The notes beneath the pieces were generated by a model that was not told where the DNA came from, did no database searches, and was given only the letters and a program-made list of their open reading frames with translations. DNA of 64,000 nucleotides from Chrysaora quinquecirrha (Eukaryota > Cnidaria > Scyphozoa > Semaeostomeae > Pelagiidae), in contig JACTAT010000025.1 of the NCBI GenBank assembly GCA_014526335.1, forward strand, positions 471,235-535,234, written 5' to 3'. Shown here piece after piece: positions 44,853 through 59,800 of this stretch (position 1 is its first letter; each line of letters opens with the position of its first letter). Position numbers and translations under genes: made by a program.

Positions 44853-47800
44853 TTAGGCCACAGCAGCATTTGCACCACAAAGCTTGGAAATGACTCTTTG
44901 TAAAGCTTTTTTCTGTTCTGTCAACTGCCTTACTTGTTTCTCGATCTTTCTTCGCGTTATATCTGCTTGTTGCAGTTGTTTTGATAAGTCTGCATTCTCA
45001 ATGTATAATTCTTGGACTAATGTATCAGATCTTGTTGATTTCATGTCCATCATGTGTTTCTATTGGTAGAAAAAACAAAGGAAATCAGTCAATCACATAA
45101 CCACAATCATTTAATCATTCAATCAATCAATCAATAACTCACTGATACGATCAATTAATCAGTATTGTCTTAAAATGAATTTACGCCTTTTGTACATCCT
45201 TACGAGGTCAGCGAACGAATGTCCAGGCCATTGGTTCTAGGATTAGCCTGAGGCAAACATACTGCAGATCTGCTGTATATTATAGCTTTCTAAAACGCTG
45301 ACAAGCGATTTCTTGCTTGCCTTCTTGCTGATCAAGCAATAAGTATCGACCAATCAATCAAATTAGTTAGTTAGGCACAAATGCTTGCTGTTTTCACAAG
45401 GTATGGGTTTCTCCACTGAGCACAGGAATAAACTGAACAGGACAAAGAAGGCTGACAGCATGTAGCAGTGCAACTGCGGTCGTTCCTCTCTATGTGACAA
45501 AACATCATGATTTCTTTGCTTTAGCCTGGATATACAGAGAAATGGTGACTCTCCTCACCCTTCACGGTGAGTTTGACGTTAGTGGGAGTCAATGGTGCCA
45601 CAGTCAGACTCACTCACGACTTGAAGCCATTCTAACCATTCTAACCGATTCAAACCACCCTTCTAACCACCCTTCAACCATTCATTCAGCCAACAACTGA
45701 ATCAGACAGTCAGTCAATCGACCATTAAGCCATCATAGAGTCAATGAATGAATAAGTCAGTACATTAAAGTGCAAAATATTTACCGATTTGCTTTGTTTT
45801 TCATTATTTTCATGTAAAGCTTCTTTTGCTTGTCTCAGCTGATTCTCTAATTCTTTCTTAGCTTGTAAAACTTCATCCATTCTTGTTTGCCATGTCTTTT
45901 CACGGTTTTCAATATCTTTTATGTATCTAGCTTTGTCTTCGAGCTGTTGAAATATATAATTGGTAGCAAATTATTATGCATATCTCTACTATCAAAATTC
46001 AGATAAAGATAAAGATAAAGATTAAGATTACGATTAAGATTAGATTTAGATTTGGATAAAGATTTAGATTGAGATTAAGAAACAGAATAAGATCAAGATT
46101 AAGTTTCCATAAGACTGAAATTATAACATTAAGAGTAACAATAAGATTAATAAACAGTGTCAGTTTGAACTTTAACATTAAAATTAACATTGAGATCAAG
46201 ATTAAGACCGAGATAAAGTTAACAATAACATAAACACTAAGACTAATACTAATATTACGATGAAGTCCAAGTTTTGGATAAGTTTAAGATTACAATAAGA
46301 TTAAGATTAAGATTACAATTGAGATTAACATTAACATTGATTTAGAGCAAGATTAAGATTAAGATTAACTTAAAGATTCAAATTCAGATAAAAGTCAAGG
46401 CTAAGAATTAATTGTAGTTTCAGAATAAGATTCAGCCTGAGGCTAAGATTTAGATTAAAACCAAGATCAAGGTTTCAGAATAAGATTTTGATTAAGATTT
46501 TGGTTCAGATTAACAGCAAAGATAGTCACTACAATGTGCAATGCCTTTGAGGTTGAGGTTGTTATTGGCGGAGTCCATGGGAGGTGGTGGTCCTCACGAC
46601 TCACGAGGCGGTGGTCAGAGACGGCAAGGGCTAGTCTCTACTTAACTGCATACACTTTTCTTTACAACAATGTTGTATTTGCCTAAAAGAATTTAGACTT
46701 GCCCAAACGTCGCCAACATTACACCCAACATTTTGACCAAGTTCTTTTGCATACTGGCTGCTTTATAGACAAGGAAGGGTGGCTTAACATAACCGACATT
46801 TCAGGCAACATTTGTTTCAAAAGTAACTTGATGAAAGAGCCTGGGACTACTGTTCGAAATTACCTATTTATGATTGTTTCCACTTCATTTATGTTTTAAT
46901 AATTTAAAAGCCAAAATAGTGGGGCCTTTTTAATCTTCAATGAACAATTAGTTGAAAAACTAATGAAAAAAATCATTCTTTCTGGGTATCTTAGACTATT
47001 ACTGTACATAAAATTTTCTGTGAAGTTTTTCAAGGGGTAAACGTCAAAAAACCCACCTACCTTCCTACCCCTAGACTGAGACCTGCTGCTTTTAATCTAA
47101 TCAATCAGATAGTATACATAAAACAACAGACTAAATATCCGTTTTGTTTAAAGCCAAGATTTTGTCTCCTAATTTTTTCGTTGCTTTGATTAGTCCATAT
47201 GCAACCCAGTAAAAAACGTTAAGGGACTTGCAAGGAGATTTTCTGCCAAATAGACCTGAAAAATATCACTAGATTTCATCATTATTTCAGTGCTTAAATT
47301 TCTCTGCGAAAGTTTGTGTGAATATTTTTCGGAAAAGATTTCTGGTTCTCAAGTTCCGATACTTTTTCGAACTCTGGTTGAAGAGTTGCTTGCTCTCATC
47401 TTGAAATGCTTGTTATTGCTTCTCAAAAATGATTTAATATAAGTAACCGAAGAAAACCAACCTTTTTATTGAGACTAATAACTTCAGCTTTGGCATCGTT
47501 AAAAACTTTTGCTTTCAATGCTTGGTCTCTTTCACTCGCCACAGTTGCTCGATTTAATTGTTCCCTTATTTCTTGTATCTCCCTCAAATATCTTGATTTT
47601 TCTGTTGCTGCTGCGGTTGTCGATAGATTCAACTAAATTGTAGAAAACGAAATAACCATTTCAAAATGGTGCCACAGCTGTCTAAGTGTTTGAGCCAAAT
47701 ACTATTACTATTCTCACCGGATGCAAATCTCCGAATTCGTAACGAGGCGAAGATAAGACGATGGGGATACATTCAGCAAGGCAGTGACCTCCTAAAAGGG

Positions 47801-50800
47801 GATTTGTTGAGTTATAAAACTCAATGCATGTGATTTAGCCATTCTTCTTCAGCAACTCCTTATATAAGATAAAGCTGCCCCTCCACTCCTCTCACAGGGA
47901 GGTTCTCGCCACTCTCTACCATTCAAACAGCAAAGTCTTCTTCGTACTCTTCATATCTTAACGAATTGAAAGGAAGAGAGTAGGATTCGGTGAGGATAGA
48001 TTACTACTTTCAAAGCAACTACTTTCATTTAAGGTTGACTTTTTAGGAAATTCGCTTTTCAAGCAATGTTTGGTGATTGAGCCAAACGGTCAAACATTTC
48101 TTGTAAAGTGAATCTCAAATGCTTGACCAAAATGTTTGATCGTTTGGCCAGGGCCTAGCATTCCTATTGTTTGAACTGCCGATTAAATTTCAAATTTAGC
48201 GAGTCGATAGCAGGATCAGATATGACGGGCAAAGTTCTACGTTGCTTCACATTCACGCTTGGGACGAGGCTGAATTTTCTACAATTTACGCTAGTGGACA
48301 GCTTGCTGCGGGACAACTTGTACCAAACAAGAAAGAAATTCCAAATAGCAAAGCTTCGTTGGCTCGCTTTACCAGGCCTATACGAAACAGCTCGAATACT
48401 CACTCTATCTTTCTGTGCTTCCATTTCTTTCTTATGAATATTCTCCATATTTTCTAATTTATCTTGAAGATGCCGTGCGTCTCCTTCAAGCCTTGATTTC
48501 TGTATTTCTCTTTCTTGAACAATTGTCTCCAAATTTCGATTCTGCGCTTCTAGTTTTCTTGCCGTGTCTTCAAGGGTTTTCAGCTCATATCGTACCTAGA
48601 AAAGAATAGAAAGTTTGTCACGAAAGTCATCAAACTCCAGTTAAAAAACAAAGCAAAACTATAAAAGTTGAATAAAGGTCTTGCTCTGAGTTCGAACACC
48701 TCGATGTCTTATGTCTCAACACCTTATGTTCGAGCATGTCGACATAAGTCAGCAGTTACAATTAGTTAGTGTTAGTTCAATCGTCATAACGGCATAAGCT
48801 TGACTTAAAAAGACGAAAAATGACTCAATACCTTTTCGAGCTCCGATATTTTTTTCTGACATTCAATCGTTTGTTTCTTGAGTTTGGTATTTTCATTTTT
48901 GATCTCCTGTGCCTCTTTTTCAATCTTCTTCAATTTAGCAATCTGTGAATCTAGGCTCTCTTTCTCTGCCTGCAGCCTGAATATCTGCTCATGTTGATCT
49001 GTAATCTCCTTGACACTGTTTTCTAAAATGGTCGCTCTATCTCGATCCAACTCGTCCTTCTGGGCTTGTAAATCTTTCTTCTCTGTCATCATCTTTTTCA
49101 ATTCTTTTTCAAGGACATTCATCTTTTCTTTCATCGCTGCCTTTTCCTTCTTAAATTCATCAATCTCAATTGCTTCATGTTTCTGACTGATTTGTTTCAA
49201 TTCTAATGATTGCATTTTTGTTTCTAGCTCTTTTTTCTGCTCTTTCAAAGAATTCAACTCATTTTCAAGATGCTCAACAGTTTTCTCTAGAAGCTTTGTT
49301 TCTCTACCAAATTTTGAGCTCAACTCATTCTCCACTTTCTTCTTCAAAACATTTACCTTCTCCTGGTGCTCTGCCTCAATTTTCTCTTTCTGTCGTGCAA
49401 ATTTCTTACTCAAATCATCTTTCTCTTTGGTTAACGCCTCCTCGAGCTCTGCTTTTTCAGTATCGAAATTCTCTTCCAATTCAGCCTTTTCGATCTGCCA
49501 GCTCAACTCTAGCTCAGCTTTTTCCCTCGCAAAACTCTCCAGCAATTCAGCTTTTTCATTTTGATAACTCTCCTCAGTTTCAACTCGATGACTTTCAATG
49601 ATATTCTCAAAATCCAATCGAATCTTCTCCTCCAAATGGGCCTCATTCTCCTTGAACGCCTGCTGCATCTCAGCTATCTCCACTTTATAATTCTCTTCCA
49701 TCTGTGCCTTCTCAACGAGATGCTCCTCCTCTAGCTTTGCTGTCTCCTCGGTCAACTGAATCTGCATTTCAACCTTAACTCTCTGTATCTCTTTCTCATA
49801 ATTCGACTTCTCTTGTTTGTTATCCTGGCTGAGCTGTCGGTTCTGCTCATTGAGCTGCTTTTCCAGCTCCAATTTCTCCTGTAAAGCAACCTTCCTTGCT
49901 TCTGATAACTTCATCGTGATTTCATGTTGATGCTCCTGTTCTAGATTATCTTTAAGATCCTTTTTCTCTCTCTGATATCTACTCTCTGCCTCGCTCTTCT
50001 CCCTTCTGTGTTCCTCTTTGATCACCACAATCTCTTTAGCAAAATGCTTCTCCTGTTCACCTAACTGAACATTAAACGATTTAGTCAAATCTGAGATTTC
50101 TTTCTTATGTGTTTTCATAATATCCTTCTTCTCAGATTCAAAATCTTCCGTTAATTGCTGCTTTTCGTTATCCCATTTTCGTTCTAAGTCATCAATATCG
50201 CCTTTATACTTCTCACTTAGCTCATCTTTCAGGAGTTCTATCTCCTCTTCGATCTGTCGAGCTCTCTGTTTACACTTGATAATTTCTGCTCACTTTCTGA
50301 CAAGCTGATTCGATACTTCTGCTCAATTTCTGCGATCTCATTCATAAACCTCAATTCAAGCTCTGACTTCTCTTTCTCAAAATTCTTCCTTTCAGCCTTC
50401 CACTTTCGTTCCAACTCACTCAAATTCCCCTTATGATTCGTATCCAGCTCATCCCTCAACAGATTCATATCAATCTGGGTCTGCTCGTTATCCCTCACAG
50501 CCGAAGCTAGTTTTTGCTCCAACTCCAAAATGCGAACTCTATACCCTTGTTCTAACTCTGTTTTCTCATTCAAATAATTCATCTGAATCTCGGTTTTCTC
50601 AGCCTCCAATACGCTGATCTCATTCCTCCATTTTCGTTCAATTTCATAATCATTACTCTTATTTCTCTTCGCCAATTCTGCTTTCAACAACTCAATTTCT
50701 TTCCTGCAACGTCCAAGTCCTTCATTGCACTTTCATAACGTGACTCTAACTCACTGAATCTCAACCGAAACTCTTGTTCCATATCAGCTTTTTCGTTGAC

Positions 50801-53800
50801 GAATCTTAGCTCAATCTCGGCCTTCTCTGTCTCGAGAATAACAATTTGCTCTTCCAGTTTAGTTTTCTTTGATCTATACTGCATATCAGCATCTTCTTTC
50901 TCTTGCTTGAACAAATTCTCTAGCTTCTTCTTCTCTGAATTATGTATCTCTAACTTCATCTCGATCACTCTCTGAATGATTCCGAATCTCTTCCTTTTCT
51001 CTTATGAATCCCTGAATAATCGCCTCTTTTTCCACAGTATGATTCTGTTCAAGATTCATCAACTTCGTCTCATAATCATCAATCAGATCTTTCCTCTCCA
51101 AATCAAACTGTGTCTGCATCTCAGCTATTTCCTCAATCTTCTTCTCTTCAATTCCTAAAATATCTCTCTCATATTTTATTTTCGCTTCAGCCACATCACC
51201 TTCTAAAATCTTTTGCATGCTCTCCAAGTCATCACGTAGACGATCGATGATAATTTCTTGTTCGCTTATTTTCTTCTTCAGTTCTGGAGAACCTAAAAGT
51301 AGACACCGTCGCTTAAATTTCAACATCCAAATAAGACTTTGGTTTGAACTAATATATATGGATTCACTTAGGCCCTGGCCAAACCATTAAACATTGCTCG
51401 TCAAAAATCTGAAATTTGCTTGTCAAACAAAATGCTGACCTGTTTGGCCACTCGCAAAACATTGCTTGTCAAACATTTTTTGCTTGTGACCAGTAGAAAA
51501 TGTTTCTGAAGTTGTTCAAAAACATCGCGCAACAAATTTGAATTAGTTTGCTTGTCAAGCAATGTTTAGCGAGGTGACCAAACGGTTAAACAATGCTTGT
51601 AAAGGAAATTTCAAATGTTTGACGAACAATGTTTCATCCTTCTCAAGGCCTTCCAAGCTAGTTGAAAATATTGAAATTTATCGAAGAGCAATTCTAGGCA
51701 ATTCTGCGTATAAAGCAATGTTTGTGACGTGGCCAAATGATCAAGCATTATTTGACAATCAAATTTCAAATGTTTGACAAACAATGTTTGACATTCAAAT
51801 GTTTGACAAACAATGTTTGACAGTTTGGCCAGAGCCTAATAGCGAGAATATAAAACGTGATACCCACCTCTGTCATCATCAGCCATTCCAAGCATCTCAT
51901 CATCATCATCATCATCATCATCGCCTTCAGTAGTTTCTCCGTCTTCATTTCTTTTTATCACAACAGGCTTTGTATAATCTGATAAATACGACCCAACTTT
52001 ACTAACTTTGGGTGTTGAACTTTTACTTCGATGACTTTTACTTTTCGATCTTTCACTAGCACTCTCGTCTTCACCCTTCCCTCCATGCGTGTGTCTTCTT
52101 TTGTGTTTTTTCTTGCCCATTGTATTAAGCTGTGCTTTTAAGTTCTCAAGCTGCACTTGTAGTTCATCATTTTCATCACGCAACTCCTAGGAATCCATGA
52201 CGAATATACACTTCAATATTGCAAAGCCTAGTTTTTAAGGTATGGCTACACTTATAAAATTGAAGTTAACGGAAACCATTGGCTGCCTGATCATGCAGTC
52301 CAGTTTCGAATCCCAGCTATTGTGGTATGCTACTTGTGGAAAAATTTATCCTAGTGTTCGCCATTCTGGACAATATATGCAAATATGTAAGGTGCTGAAG
52401 AAGGCGTAACATAACTGAAACACAAAAAAATCAAACGAGAGTAGAGCCTTAGGCTGTATGAATTGAAGAACTACTCGGCAATTTAATTGAGCTCAGTGGA
52501 AATGTCGTTGGCTCTCTTATCATGCAGCACAGCTTCGAGGCCTTGGTTGTTTTGCCTAAAGGACGAATAGTAGTAGTACAAATAGTACTTATAAAGATTA
52601 ATGTGGAAAAAACAATATGTAAATACCTTTTTAATCTGCTCAAGTTCGCTAACAGTTCTTGCTTGACTTGTATATTGGTCTTTTAATAGCTCCCTGCTAG
52701 CTTCAAGCTCGACAAGCTAAAACGTTCAGAATTAGCAGATTAATATTTAAACAAATAGTCGATATATTGATATATTACCAAATAATACTTGGAAAAAGGG
52801 CATTAAAACATTTGTACTGCAGCTGCAATAAAAACCTTGCCTGGACTAAAATGGAACCCTATGCTTAGCACAGTAACGCATATCTTGCGAAGACAGCAAG
52901 TGTCTGTCAGATTTTGACATCAGTTTTTGCTTGACTTCAGCTACGAGTCTGTTCTTTAAGAGGCCCCATTTGAGGGAAGTCAAAATATCTTGTATCCTGT
53001 TTATTATTGTTTAATAAAAGCTGTTTATTGTTGCAGAAATGAAAAATCAGATCAGCCATCTCAAAGGTCTACTCACTCTGTGTTGCAAGTCTGATGTCGA
53101 TTCCAAGTCTTTGGCAAGTCTAGAAGATTTTTTCTGCTCCTCAAGCAAATCATTGATAGCCTCTGTTACATGCTGCTGAAGTCTCTCGATCTCCTGTTGA
53201 AATAAACCAATCAAAATTCAGATATTCAAATGACGTGACATGATTGAATAAACATGCTAGTGAACGAGAATTGACCCAGGCAAGGCGACTCTTGCTGAAA
53301 ATGGTAAGTTTTGGCCTAACAATATCACAGCCATAATGTTTAAAGTTTACGATAGGAATTAAGCCTTACCCGCGGTAACTTTACATGTTGATTAAAAAAA
53401 TTAAGGTTGATCGTCCAGTTAGACGGGTGTACAGTATGATATCATTGGTTATTGTTTTCAAATCGACAACTTGATCTCTTAACGTAAGATTTTTTTGACC
53501 AACAAAATGAGACTGTAATTTCGGGGGTATTGTGCCCTATTTTATGGAGGGAGCTACAATGTCTGCCAAAATGACTTGGAATGCGCCCCCAAGCATTTTC
53601 AGTGTTGTCACAGAAGAGTGGTAGCCATTCTAGGCAATACTAACTAGACAGACCCCGTTCTCATTTTTTACGTAATCCCAGTGATTTTTCGTACCTAAAC
53701 TTTACTTATGATCCACTTAACCAACACTCTTCACAGCAGGGGAGGGAGTATTGCATTTGAGGGGAAAACCATGTGTGGCAATTCACAAGCATTGAAAACG

Positions 53801-56800
53801 TTTTGTGGAAAACAGTGTCATTTGCATTTCAATGCACGAATAAAGATATGGCATTAACCCCTGAGAAAGTACCGTGTCCTGTTATCAATTAACGGAAAGT
53901 GCAGAATTTCCGGGGGAAATATAAACAACTGACTACTCACTGCCTCTGCTTCCATGAGTTTATCTTTCAATTTACTTTCTTCGATTTTTGAGCTCTTTAG
54001 TTGGTTCTCTAATTCACCCTTTTCTAACAGATACGATTTCTGAAGCTGTGAATGCTCTGATTGCCATTCCACTTCCTTCTGTTGTAATTTACCAGTAAAA
54101 ACTTTATCTTGTTTTCTAAAACAGGCAGAGAAACTTTGAGAAATCTTCACCTAAACAGTGGAAAATGGATGAGACCATTTTCAAGAAATTGGTAAGTCAG
54201 TCTCCAACCTCAAATATTCTGAAATATCAATATAGATGTAATTAAGGGTTAAGGGGCTACAAGGCTAACGCCTATAAAGCCCTCTGAGTTTAGCTGATTA
54301 TTCAATTAGTGTGTACAAAAGTTATACTTTTGTTCACCACACTAACTGTCGTATAGTTTTCAAATTTCAAAAATTTAAAACGCACAATACCAATTCAGCT
54401 TCAATTTTTCCTAATTGGTGCATTTCAATCCCCACCTGGGCAGAAATTCCACCTTATTCAATTGTTTCGGTCTGTTTCTGATGTTCATACTCTGAGGAGT
54501 GTAAGTCACTGATGTGGTCCTCTTCAGAGGTAAGATAGTCAAGGCAATAGCAAAAGGGGGAGGGAGAAAATATTTCAAGGAATTTCATAAACAATCTTAC
54601 TCTAGCTTCTTCTCGTACTGTCGTTCAAGCTCTCTCGTTTGCTCTTCACTTTCTCTGATCAGTAATGTGCTGTCAACACCAAATTTGCTGACATTGCCTT
54701 TTAACTTGTCTCTCTCCGATGCAATTGACTCTAATTCCCTCTGAAAATAAATGGAAACACATCAATTATAATCTTAAAAGATTAAATTTCACATTAAATA
54801 CTGAAAGACATTAGAACTGCCTAACCTTACTGCACTGTGAGCTAATTAAAGGTCAAGATGAAATGGTGTTTTAGTGCCTATCGGTAGGATCTCAAAAGTG
54901 GATTAACTTCAGAAACCTTGGCCCTGCCTGTGACGCTACCTGCGCTGGCTGCGACTGATAAGAATAAGTTCGCAACTAATCGCACAAGTAGAATATTCCT
55001 TTACTTTCTGGAACAATGCGTCAACTTCTTGCCGTCACCTAAGAACTAGTTGTCAGAACGCTAATGTTGAATAGTCAATTGCCAAGAATTGGTTCTAAAA
55101 AGTCGCTGATCAGCAGTTGGCAACTAGTTCTGACTGTACGCGAAGTCCACATAAGCCTGTCTTTAAAGACCGAATTGAGGATTAGATGGTAGAGTCCTTG
55201 CGCCCAAAGTGGCCACCTTTTCAAACATAAGTATTAATAAAATTTCTAGAGAATTGCTCAAACCTCCACTCCCCATAGAAATACTTTTCATTTTATTGTT
55301 TATGTCTCGCCAGAATTTCAATGATATATTTCAACTTATTTTCTCAAAACAGCAATCCAAACAAAGAACGATCAAAACGGCCTAAATCAGGAAATGCGCC
55401 CAAAGTGGCCATTAGGTTTTTACTACGGCTTTTACCACTGTTGAGCGCCTCCACAGCCAAGAAAAAGAACGTGGTTGGAAAACAAACCAATGAAATCGCC
55501 AATGCGTTACATAGGGTGGCCAGTTTGGGCGCAGTTCAAGAAATTGAATGCCTTTCAAAAATGTTCACCCTGTTCAGTGCAGACGAAAAATAATTCAAAA
55601 TTCTTTTCTCATATTTCAAGTCAGAGGTCAGGAGTGTCGTTCAAGATCTTTTAAAGTTTGTTTACAGTTAAGATATGGAAATAGGAGACTGAAAGGAAAC
55701 ATTACTTTGAAAAACAAACGACAAAATGGAGGAATACTCGCACTTGAAACAAAAGTAGGCCTTGCATGATTCTTTTTTTTATCGGATTATTACGCGGTAA
55801 AAAACGAAAAAAATTCATGAAATTAAGGAAATGGCATCAGCAAACATTTTGGTGGGTTTTAGGAGGAAATAACAAGATTCAAACATTTTGTTTTTATAAA
55901 TTTCTACAGACCAGTGGATTTTCTCAAATTGTGCAAGGGTGGCCACTTTGGGCGCAAGGACTCTAGAACAATGGCGCACAAAGCTATACGTTCGTTCGAG
56001 AGTTCGATGAACATTGGAGAATTCTCCTTGGCAAATCGATCTCCGTTGTTCGCTCCAAAAGCCAAGGTCTTGATAGAGTTTGAAAACACATGTCAGCTAA
56101 ACGATCCATTTCTATACTGACAGTGACAACTCGCATAAAGCGGAGCTCGAACGCTTATCCCCAAGAGCGGTATAACGCAGAAAGTTGTGGTTACAACAAA
56201 TAACCTATCTAGAGAAGCTAAGAGTTGTTCATTTCTTACAAGCGTCCCAACATGAATAGGAAATCAGAATCGTTCGCACGGCAGCTACGATTGCAACCTA
56301 ATACACTAACCCACTACCCAGGGCATTACCATGACACTCCCTAACGTGCCTACCTTTTAACATAGGGTTTAAGCGCATCGACCATTTCTTCCGTCCATCT
56401 GTCGTACTGACTGACCGTAGAACAATCATCATCAAATAGCTTGGCATCTTCACTCCCTTCTATTATCTTTTTAATCGTGTCTTGTGCAAAACGTGGCATT
56501 TTCCCAAGTCTCTTGCTTGAGCAACCTTCTAAGTTACATTGCCCATGTTAAATCCTTATTTAAAACGCAAGAATAAACGTATAACTGACTTCTGTAGACT
56601 TCCAATCGGTTCCAACTCAAATGATAGTCTCCGCAACTAAATTTCAAAGAGTTTCACCAAGGAACGTGTATCGAAAGTATTTTAAACTGTTCTACCTAGA
56701 AGGCGTTTCTGTACTGATTATATTTGTGAATATTTGCATACAAAAGGTGTTGAATAGGCCATTTTGAATACAAACGAACCCACAGCTGAGACTGAATGTT

Positions 56801-59800
56801 GTGGGACGCGCATTTTTCAATACGAGCTATTAAAGTTTACGCAAAGAAATCTGCTTCTGAATCTCAGGATTCTAAGCCTACATTTACAAAGTTTTTCATT
56901 TCTTCGATTTTAGCTCATGGCAAAGTGAAAAGCTCCAAACTGGACGGTTTTAGTTCGTATTTTTAAAGAAAGGGCGGTTATATTGTAGAAATTTCGGGAA
57001 GAATTAATATTTCTCTAGTCCGGGATAAAAAGCTAATTAATAATTCATGACGTGTGTGAATCGTTGAACCGGTCAACTGCGCTTAACCGTTTGAACAAAC
57101 AAAATACAACCGTTCTCGGTTAAGTTGATATGACATAACACAGGGAATGGTAATGTGACTTTGTGGTAGGTTTTTGGCTGTGTTGGGTTTGTTTAGAGAC
57201 CGCTCGAGTAAATATATCACACTTATCAATGTAACAAACCTGAGGTAGTTGATCTCTTGAGAATAGGAATGCAAAACTGCTTCCGATACACCTACGAAAA
57301 GAAACAAATTGAACATAGAACGAAGTTTTTTTTCGCTGGACCACTTTCAAGAAAAGGAATCGTCAAAAACTAAACTAGAACTATCGTTATGAAAACTATA
57401 CCGCAACTGAAGATTAATAGAAGATGATATTTGAAAATTGTCTTGCAAGTTTAAAATATCGTTTGTTTTTTGAAATGCCTTAAAAATATAACCAAAGAGA
57501 AGTAGATGAGACCTGTTTGTATCTCTTTGAAACTGATTAAATGAAGTAAAGAGAATCCAATAGAGGGGGGGGGGGGTCAGAATATCCCCTACCATTATCC
57601 CTTATCCATTAACCCTTGTATGCTTCTCTCTTTTATCCTAGAATTTTGTCCAGAATTGTCCCTTATCCCTCATATCCCTAATACCCTAATGGGGCCTCAG
57701 TAAATTTTAAACTTATACAAACCATCGCCTTTCTCATGAATCAAATTTTCCAAAATTTTTGTGACATCGTTCAAGTTAATTTCACCCTCAGCGTTTGGCT
57801 GCAGTTTCTAAAAAAATTAAAAGAGGAAAACTCTAACAACAAGTAAAAAAAAGTTATTCATCCTGGGATGTTTTTCAATTTCTAATTGTCCCCGTTGCGC
57901 AGTGATTAGCGCGCAGGATTCACAACGAAATCGTGTGGGTTCGAGCAAGGGCCTCCCCACTTATGATTGTAGAAAAAACAACCTTGGGCAAGTTGTTAAC
58001 ACAAATGCTCCTCTCTCTACCCAAGTGTATAAATGGGCACCTGGTCGGTAGTTATGAGCGCCGTGTGTGGCTGCACCCTGCTATATACTATATGCATTCA
58101 GACCAGGGAAAAGTGTAAAGTCAACCGAGAAGCCCTAGGCTAGAAGTATACTTAAAAACGACAACTTTTCTTTACTTTAACGGTTAAAGCTTTAGGAAGG
58201 ACAGTAATTTTTTTATAACTTGCTTTTACAAACACAATAGCTAGAAATCTTCGACCAAGAATGTACCTACATGCCTAATAAGCTATCTTTAGCTTTAAAA
58301 AGTTATACAGGGTAATGATATAAAAAACTCAAATTCGTTTAATCTCACCATACCTTAATTGTTCGTTTGATGTCTGTGAGACCAACAGAATTTAAATATT
58401 CTTCGATAACATCGACTCGAACCCATCTAAATGGAAAAAATATTTTTATACTAAAACTTCTCAGAAATTACCTGAACACAAATTGAGTGAGTTAACTTTA
58501 AGTTTTATATTTCGTTTATTTCGTTTGTACACAAATGTCTTTATAACCAGCATGATTTGAAGCCGGTTTCGAAAAAGAAAACAGCAGAGTTCGAGAGCAG
58601 TCAGATTTATTTTCAACAGCATGATAACTCACCCTGTGTTGTTCTGATCAAGGAAGCTCAAAAGATCTGCAGGAAAAAAGGAAAAAATTGATTAATTTTG
58701 ATCAGAAACGGGATCTTGCAATTTTGTAACGTAAGTTATTTATAAAGATTAATCTTTGTAACTTACCAACTTTCTTAAATTTTCCAGTTTCATCAAGGAC
58801 GCTCGAACTCTGAAAGAAATTGTGTTATTATGGATAACAAAATAAAGATATTATCGTGTGCAGCTAATCTAATTACAAACACAGTAAAGTCAAGCCTTCC
58901 CGTTTTTCAAACATTTGAAATGTGCTTATCAAGCAAAATGTTTCACCGCTAAACATTGCTCGTCTAACGTTTTTGCTTACATCAAGCAAAAATGTTCCTC
59001 AACTTTCTCAAAAACATTGCAAAACAAACTTTCCTTATTGTTATTGTGGGCCAAACACTCAAACATTGCTTGGTATGCAAATTTAAAATGTTTGACCAAC
59101 AATGTTTGATTGTTTGGTCAGGGTCGTAAACTCGATAACTCGTTGGTTCCTTGAGATTACACTTTCTTGACTCGGACAACGTCTATAATTCTGAGGCAAT
59201 TAAACTATTCCCACAGTATTCTTTCTAGAATTTCAGCCTGGGCTAGCAAAGAAAGCTTGCTTTATGTGTTATTCCAATGCAAACTCATATATGCCTGAAA
59301 ATTTATTTAGATTGAAAAATGAAAACTAACCCTTCTCCCATGTCTCGGTGACGTCACTGGAGCCTGAAGATGCGAAGGAGGCTGCGGCGTGGATTCCATG
59401 GCAATGTTGTTGTTGTTGATCGGTATAATAGGGCTCTCTGTAATATCAATATCATTAGAATTCTGTTGCTTGGTGACGAGAAATAAACCATTTAGAAACT
59501 CATCAAAGCTGACTAAGCCATCTTCGTTTGCATCTAACTCTTTAAACAGTAGCTCCAATTCCTGCAAAGAAAAACTCGACTTTAGAGAGTGACGCTACCA
59601 ACGTAGGCTGGGGCCACAGCAACTCCTAAGTGCCACAAAGCCTCTAGGGCCGCTTAGGGCCCCGCAAAGGTTCTGATAAAGGCATTTTACATTGATCAAT
59701 TTAAAAATCGATTATAAGCCAATATTATTTTTATTACTATTATTATTACAAGGTTTAAAGATATATTATCTTAAGGATCAACACTAAGATGTCGGTGAAA

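Noticed and set aside
45995..46520. Interstitial telomere repeat
   Set aside because: The unit is AAGATT-like and degenerate, not TTAGGG.
48805..50118. A separate 437-residue coiled-coil gene
   Set aside because: It is the 3' part of the 2.46 kb ninein exon, split off only by frame breaks near 50270 and 50697 and followed by a good donor at 48831.
55321..55593. Transposase fragment in the TA-flanked MITE
   Set aside because: The 90-codon ORF shows no DDE/D motif or helix-turn-helix that I can recognise, and it overlaps the internal inverted motifs.
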